NCBI GenBank assembly: GCA_030783905.1 | Contig: JAQAHH010000002.1 | Location: 1 to 64,000, forward strand | From: Bisgaard Taxon 45 | Lineage (GTDB): Bacteria; Pseudomonadota; Gammaproteobacteria; Enterobacterales; Pasteurellaceae | Direction of reading: 5' to 3' | Length of the DNA stretch: 64,000 bases | Part shown: one piece after another, positions 59,327-64,000 of the stretch | Numbering within the stretch: position 1 is the stretch's first letter | Layout of the letters: each line of letters starts with the position of its first letter | Position numbers and translations under genes: made by a program | Notes under the pieces: generated by a model | The model's database searches: none | The model's input: the letters and a program-made list of their open reading frames with translations, nothing else | What the model was told of the DNA's origin: nothing

Positions 59327-60889
59327 TTATTTAGATGATTGCTCAAAGTAGTAACGACCTGTTTTTAATGAACTCGGTCCTAATCGACCGTATTTGAACA
59401 TTAAATACATTTCTACTACAAGGAATAAAGTATAAAGTGCACAGATTAATCCGATAGAGAACCAAAGATCCCCGGTTGTCAATGCAGAGTTCGCGACACC
59501 AACTGGTAAAACTTCATAAATCGCCCAAGGTTGACGTCCGTATTCGGCTAAGAACCAACCACTTTCGATCGCAATCCACGGTAAGGGAATCGACCATAAA
59601 AGTGCTTTTAAGAACCAAGGTTTCGTACCCACTGTTTTACGTACATTTTGGACAAAAGCGCCAATAAGAAGAAGCACTAATAAACCACCCGCAGCCATCA
59701 TGATACGGAAAGACCAAAACGTAGGTCCCACATTTGGAATCGTATCTGCTGCTGCCTGTTTAATTTGCTCTTCAGTCGCATCAACCACTTTATCGGTATA
59801 ACGTTTTAATAATAAACCGAAACCGAGATCTTTAGAGACCGCACTGAATTGTGCTTTGGTTTCTTCACTGACTTGACCCGCTTTTTTCTGTGCTTGTAAT
59901 TGAAGTAACAAGTCATAGGCTTGAACACCATTACGTACACGTTCGACATTCAATGCTTCTAAATCAGCAAGACCCGCAAATTGTTTATCTAAAGAACGTG
60001 TCACAATAATCCCCGCCGCATAAGGAATTTGAATAGCAAAATCATTACGTTTCTCGGCTTGATTTGGCACCACAAGTAAATTCCAATCAGCTGGTGCAGG
60101 TTGAGTATGCCATTCACCTTCCATTGCGGCTAATTTCACCGGCTGTGTTTGACCAATTTCATAACCCGATTCATCACCCATGATGATCACGGAGAAAATA
60201 GAAATCACACCAAATGTGGACGCAATAGAAAAAGAGCGCTTAGCAAACCCAAGGTCTCGACCTTTCAAAATATAGTATGCACTAATCCCAAGAACAAACA
60301 TGGCACCACTTACATAACCTGCTGAGAGCGTATGCAAGAATTTACTTTGTGCCACTGGATTTAACCACAAATCCATAAAGCTCGTCATTTCCATTCGCAT
60401 GGTTTCAAAATTAAACTCAGAGGCAACAGGGTGTTGCATCCAACCGTTTGCAACAAGAATCCACATTGCTGATAAATTCGAACCAAACGCAACACAGTAT
60501 GTGGCAATTAAGTGTTTACCTTTTGATAATCTGTCCCAACCGAAGAAGAATAAACCAACAAAAGTTGATTCTAAGAAGAATGCCAATAATGCTTCAATCG
60601 CAAGCGGGGCACCAAAAATATCACCCACATAATGAGAATAATATGACCAGTTTGTACCAAACTGGAATTCCATTGTAATACCAGTTGTGACACCGAGAGC
60701 AAAGTTAATACCAAATAACTTACCCCAGAATTTTGTCATATCTTTATAAACTTCTTTGCCTGTGGCTACATAGAGCGTTTCCATAATCACGAGGATGAAC
60801 GATAATCCCAGTGTTAATGGCACAAACAAAAAGTGATATAACGCAGTTAATGCAAACTGCAATCGAGAGAGTTCAACAACGTCCAACAT
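59327..60889 (-). CDS. cydA: Cytochrome bd ubiquinol oxidase subunit I
   Basis: CydA oxidises quinol and reduces oxygen at low tension. The 520-residue protein keeps the haem ligands His19 (b595) and His186 (b558), with the b558 Met near 397, the proton-path Glu99 and Glu107, and the Q-loop residues Lys252 and Glu257. The long Q-loop form of E. coli is present. Upstream lie FNR- and ArcA-like sites in a 458-bp divergent region, fitting micro-oxic expression. Confidence 0.97.
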   Translation of the reverse strand: MLDVVELSRLQFALTALYHFLFVPLTLGLSFILVIMETLYVATGKEVYKDMTKFWGKLFGINFALGVTTGITMEFQFGTNWSYYSHYVGDIFGAPLAIEALLAFFLESTFVGLFFFGWDRLSKGKHLIATYCVAFGSNLSAMWILVANGWMQHPVASEFNFETMRMEMTSFMDLWLNPVAQSKFLHTLSAGYVSGAMFVLGISAYYILKGRDLGFAKRSFSIASTFGVISIFSVIIMGDESGYEIGQTQPVKLAAMEGEWHTQPAPADWNLLVVPNQAEKRNDFAIQIPYAAGIIVTRSLDKQFAGLADLEALNVERVRNGVQAYDLLLQLQAQKKAGQVSEETKAQFSAVSKDLGFGLLLKRYTDKVVDATEEQIKQAAADTIPNVGPTFWSFRIMMAAGGLLVLLLIGAFVQNVRKTVGTKPWFLKALLWSIPLPWIAIESGWFLAEYGRQPWAIYEVLPVGVANSALTTGDLWFSIGLICALYTLFLVVEMYLMFKYGRLGPSSLKTGRYYFEQSSK

Positions 60890-61116
60890 CTCAACTCCTT
60901 GTAAATGCTACAAGTTCCAACAAAATGATTACAAAGTAACCACCCCCAATACTTAAAGAAATTCCCTAAGTAGACCCCTTGAATTACCTTCATAATTATC
61001 ACGTCAACACTATGATGTATGACCATTTTTAACAACTGAATAGTTTATCATTATGTAGACAATCCAACTCGGTACCTATTCTACTACTAAACATAAGGAT
61101 AAAAAATATAAAAAAA

Positions 61117-61214
61117 TGAAACCTAGATCACATTTTTATACTTAAATCAAAAATAATAAAAATTATGTAGAACTCCTAGAATTGATACAGGTCAAATTAT
61201 AGATTTAATTAACA
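61117..61214. promoter_or_regulatory. Regulatory region between cydA and the exported-protein gene
   Basis: Three site-like motifs lie in the 458-bp divergent region. TTGAT-ACAG-GTCAA (61182-61195) fits FNR at 9 of 10 positions. Read leftward, TGTTAATTAA (61205-61214) is an exact ArcA core box (WGTTAATTAW). TGAAA-N6-TCACA (61117-61132) is a weaker CRP-like site. They are about 230-325 bp from the cydA start and 130-230 bp from the other gene, so either or both may respond. Elsewhere in 60890-61347 I see only A/T-rich sequence. Confidence 0.55.
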
Positions 61215-61347
61215 TTTTAGCAACGCTTACAGAGATAAAAATCACGATTTGAACAAAAAAACAACAAAACACTAGACATATCCTATGTATTTTGTTACTT
61301 TCTTTCCGATTGCTCCTCAGAAAATAAAAGAATCTAAAGGTATTATA

Positions 61348-61668
61348 ATGAAAAGAAGATTTTCGTTCATTTTGACCGCGCTTTTCGCGGCAAGCGCATT
61401 AATGACATTACCTGTTTATGCAACTAAATCCGTAGAAATTAAAACCAACAACAATGCGGCGGTTCCCCAACAGTGTGAAAAACTCTTCAAAGAAACTGAA
61501 GATTTAATTGCCGAGGCAGAAAAACAGCCAGGGACACACACTCAAGTAAGTAAAATTAAAAGTAAACTTAACCAAAGCAAACAACAAATTCTAGAAATGG
61601 AATTAACCACGCAAATTAAAAGTTGCGACTTTGCTTTAGCTAAGTTGAATACTCTCAAACAGCAATAA
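61348..61668 (+). CDS. Exported protein of unknown function (DUF5339-like)
   Basis: The 106-residue protein has a clear signal peptide (MKRRFSFILTALFAASALMT, cleavage after VYA). A short, charged, mostly helical mature domain follows, with two cysteines (CEKLFKETEDLI and SCDFALAKL) that may form a disulfide. It resembles a small Pasteurellaceae family of periplasmic proteins that I recall as DUF5339, with no known role. AAAGG precedes the ATG at 61348; an earlier in-frame ATG adds 21 unlikely residues. It has its own terminator and shares an FNR/ArcA-like region with cydA. Confidence 0.72.
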   Translation: MKRRFSFILTALFAASALMTLPVYATKSVEIKTNNNAAVPQQCEKLFKETEDLIAEAEKQPGTHTQVSKIKSKLNQSKQQILEMELTTQIKSCDFALAKLNTLKQQ

Positions 61669-61671
61669 ACT

Positions 61672-61709
61672 AAAAAAGCGTGTTAATTGTTCATTAACAC
61701 GCTTTTTTA
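61672..61709. terminator. Terminator between exported-protein gene and ruvB
   Basis: AAAAAAGCGTGTTAAT and ATTAACACGCTTTTTT form a long stem with a short loop, suitable for both converging genes. Confidence 0.93.
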
Positions 61710-61723
61710 ATGCTCTGTTCGTC

Positions 61724-62731
61724 TTATTCCGTTAATTTCTCTAGCCCAAAATAACGGTATGTTCTTGACGTTGCCATACGTCCTCGTGGCGTACGTTGTA
61801 AAAAACCTTGTTGAATTAAATAAGGCTCTAACACATCTTCTATTGTTTCTCGTTCTTCTCCAATAGCAGCCGCGAGGTTATCTAATCCTACAGGTCCACC
61901 ATCAAAACGCTCGAGTACCGCATTTAACAGTTTACGATCCAAATAATCAAACCCCGCATCATCCACATCTAGCATTAATAATGCGGCCTTAGCACTTTCT
62001 TCCGAAATAATGCCAGCGTGACGAACATCAGCAAAATCTCTCACCCGTCTTAATAAACGATTCGCAATACGAGGTGTTCCTCTTGAACGACGCGCGATTT
62101 CATAACACGCCGTATCTGAGATAGATAAATTCAAACAATTTGCACTACGTGCGACGATCGACGTTAAATCTTCTACGGCATAAAATTCGAGTCTCTGTAC
62201 AATCCCAAAACGATCACGTAATGGTGAAGTCAAAGATCCCGCCCGAGTAGTCGCGCCAATTAAGGTAAAAGGTGGCAGATCAAGCTTAATTGAACGAGCT
62301 GCAGGCCCTTCGCCAATCATAATATCCAACTGATAATCTTCCATGGCAGGATACAGTACTTCTTCAATCGCAGGGGATAAACGATGGATTTCATCAATGA
62401 ACAGGACATCGTGCGGTTCTAAATTAGTGAGCATTGCCGCAAGATCACCCGCTTTTTCTAAGACTGGGCCTGAAGTTGTACGAATATTCACGCCCATTTC
62501 ATGCGCCACAATATTGGCTAATGTGGTTTTACCAAGACCTGGAGGGCCAAAAATCAATAAATGATCCAATGCATCTTGACGTAATTTTGCCGCTTGAATA
62601 AAAATCGCCATTTGTTCGCAAACATGCGGTTGCCCAACATAATCATTGAGCAATTTTGGGCGAATCGCACGATCAATATATTCGTCATCCCCTTTCGCAT
62701 TTGTACTAATAATTCTATCTGCTTCAATCAT
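61724..62731 (-). CDS. ruvB: Holliday junction branch migration ATPase RuvB
   Basis: RuvB forms hexameric motors that move Holliday junctions together with RuvA. The 335-residue AAA+ protein has Walker [10 protein letters not shown], Walker [10 protein letters not shown], sensor [18 protein letters not shown], and the C-terminal winged helix [17 protein letters not shown]. It is 18 bp after ruvA. Confidence 0.97.
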   Translation of the reverse strand: MIEADRIISTNAKGDDEYIDRAIRPKLLNDYVGQPHVCEQMAIFIQAAKLRQDALDHLLIFGPPGLGKTTLANIVAHEMGVNIRTTSGPVLEKAGDLAAMLTNLEPHDVLFIDEIHRLSPAIEEVLYPAMEDYQLDIMIGEGPAARSIKLDLPPFTLIGATTRAGSLTSPLRDRFGIVQRLEFYAVEDLTSIVARSANCLNLSISDTACYEIARRSRGTPRIANRLLRRVRDFADVRHAGIISEESAKAALLMLDVDDAGFDYLDRKLLNAVLERFDGGPVGLDNLAAAIGEERETIEDVLEPYLIQQGFLQRTPRGRMATSRTYRYFGLEKLTE

Positions 62732-62749
62732 GTTCTTTTCACTTAGCGA

Positions 62750-63364
62750 TTATAATGCGGCTTTTAATGCCTCACGGATAAGTTGTTCACTGGAGAGTGC
62801 TGGCTTGCTGATTTTTTTTACCATTTTTTCCGCTTCTGCGGCTTTATATCCTAATGCAATCAGCGCAGAAATGGCTTCACTAGCAGGGATATCTTGTTCA
62901 TTGAGTGTATATTCAGGCTGTTTAAGATGTTTACGTTCAATAAAGAAATCTTCTTGTTCAAGACCTTTGAACTTGCCTTTTAGTTCTACTAATAAACGTT
63001 CTGCCGTTTTCTTACCCACTCCCGGAATCTTCACTAATTTAGAAAGTTCTTCTCGTTCAATCGCATAAGCAAATTCTTCTACCGACATCGCGGATAAGAT
63101 CGCGAGTGCGAGCTTAGGCCCTACACCATTGGTTTTGATCAGTTCACGAAATAAGGTGCGGTCGGTTTTTTGCGAAAAACCAAACAGTAAATGGGCATCT
63201 TCACGCACAACGAGATGAGTAAATAATGAGGTTTGCTGACCAACCTCTGGGAGTTTATAAAAACTGGTCATCGGTAATAATAATTCATACCCCACACCTT
63301 GCACATCTAACAAGATTTCAGGGGGGTGTTTTTCAACTAAACGTCCCGTCAAATGGCCAATCAT
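62750..63364 (-). CDS. ruvA: Holliday junction DNA helicase subunit RuvA
   Basis: RuvA binds the four-way junction and loads RuvB. The 204-residue protein begins [20 protein letters not shown] (OB domain). It has two helix-hairpin-helix motifs, including [16 protein letters not shown] and [16 protein letters not shown], and a C-terminal RuvB-binding domain with [17 protein letters not shown]. The ATG at 63364, preceded by GAGGAAG, is chosen over one six codons earlier. Confidence 0.96.
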   Translation of the reverse strand: MIGHLTGRLVEKHPPEILLDVQGVGYELLLPMTSFYKLPEVGQQTSLFTHLVVREDAHLLFGFSQKTDRTLFRELIKTNGVGPKLALAILSAMSVEEFAYAIEREELSKLVKIPGVGKKTAERLLVELKGKFKGLEQEDFFIERKHLKQPEYTLNEQDIPASEAISALIALGYKAAEAEKMVKKISKPALSSEQLIREALKAAL

Positions 63365-63426
63365 AGCTTCCTCATCTCTCACTTATTTTGTGGTATAGCA
63401 TAAAATAAAACTGGATGAATATCCAG

Positions 63427-63999
63427 TTAAATTTTTAAACGAAAACGCCCTCGGCTGTATCGTGCTTTGAGTAGTGCGGTCATTTTTTCTGGTTTTTCTG
63501 TCGCTTGTGCACTATTTGTAACATGGAGAGCGTGTTGCATTGAATGGGCATGGGTAACAGCTATCGCTAACGCATCCGCTGCATCGGCTTGCGGTTTTTC
63601 AGATAGGGTTAAAATCCGGGTCACCATATCTTGTACTTGAATCTTATCCGCCGAACCAATACCCACTACCGTTTGTTTAACTAAACGTGCCGCATATTCA
63701 AAAACGGGCAAATCATGAGTTACGGCAGCAACAATCGCCGCACCTCTTGCTTGCCCTAGCTTTAAGGCTGAATTGGCATTTTTAGCTAAAAACACTTCCT
63801 CAATGGCAAACATAGTCGGTTGATATTGCAAAATAATCTCGTTCACGCCCATATAAATCCGTTTTAAACGAGTGGGTAAATCAGTGACAGACGTTCGAAT
63901 CACACCACTGCCTAAATAGTCTAATTGTCGACCTGTTTGACGTATAACGCCATAACCAGTCACGCGAGAGCCGGGATCGATACCTAAAATAATTGCCAT
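63427..63999 (-). CDS. ruvC: Holliday junction endonuclease RuvC
   Basis: RuvC cuts Holliday junctions into duplex products. The 190-residue protein has the catalytic acidic residues at Asp8 ([13 protein letters not shown]), Glu67 (FAIEEVF), Asp139 and Asp142 ([10 protein letters not shown]). The C-terminus is about 17 residues longer than in E. coli and basic. The gene is complete, starting one base from the window edge. ruvC-ruvA-ruvB form one leftward operon. Confidence 0.96.
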   Translation of the reverse strand: MAIILGIDPGSRVTGYGVIRQTGRQLDYLGSGVIRTSVTDLPTRLKRIYMGVNEIILQYQPTMFAIEEVFLAKNANSALKLGQARGAAIVAAVTHDLPVFEYAARLVKQTVVGIGSADKIQVQDMVTRILTLSEKPQADAADALAIAVTHAHSMQHALHVTNSAQATEKPEKMTALLKARYSRGRFRLKI

Positions 64000-64000
64000 G

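Overview
The window is a compact, low-GC stretch of gammaproteobacterial chromosome with almost no accessory DNA. It carries at least nineteen exact copies of the 9-mer AAGTGCGGT, the Haemophilus-type DNA-uptake signal of the Pasteurellaceae. Gene content and order also fit that family: gapA beside an acyl-CoA synthetase, a com pseudopilin operon before recC, and afuABC. Pasteurella multocida or a close relative is my best guess; this is inference, because no rRNA gene body is present.

Left part (1-16 kb). An rRNA operon promoter and leader point left out of the window. Behind it runs a long leftward cluster gmk-rpoZ-spoT-recG-ubiC-murI, with 4-8 bp overlaps from spoT onward. msrB, gapA, a 43-residue entericidin-like lipoprotein, an acyl-CoA synthetase, znuA with a very His-rich loop, tcdA, mltA, initiator tRNA and mpl follow.

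Middle part (16-38 kb). fbp, a small unknown lipoprotein, a roughly 0.5 kb stretch with signs of a decayed gene, two membrane proteins, proA, lysC and purA. The anaerobic ribonucleotide reductase pair nrdD-nrdG has an FNR-like box and two NrdR-like boxes upstream. Then a YjjV-type hydrolase, two cyclophilins, cysS, a TerB-like protein, a KDPG aldolase gene interrupted by an in-frame amber codon, dauA, tRNA-Ser, and the leftward set udk-dcd-asmA-sotB.

Afu region (38-45 kb). Three consecutive paralogous periplasmic binding proteins of the AfuA family precede one permease (afuB) and one ATPase (afuC). The three differ at the residues expected to contact the sugar phosphate, so one transporter may serve several ligands. 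This is the most interesting locus here.

Right part (45-64 kb). rsmC, holD-rimI, recC preceded by four pseudopilin genes (comNOPQ) with a CRP-S-like competence site upstream, three tandem tRNA-Lys genes, then the leftward cydA-cydB-cydX-ybgE-ybgC-tolQ-tolR-tolA-tolB-pal cluster. An unknown exported protein and ruvC-ruvA-ruvB close the window.

Most of the window is conserved housekeeping. The points that stand out are the triple AfuA, the eda nonsense mutation, and well-formed regulatory sites for competence, ribonucleotide reduction and oxygen response.
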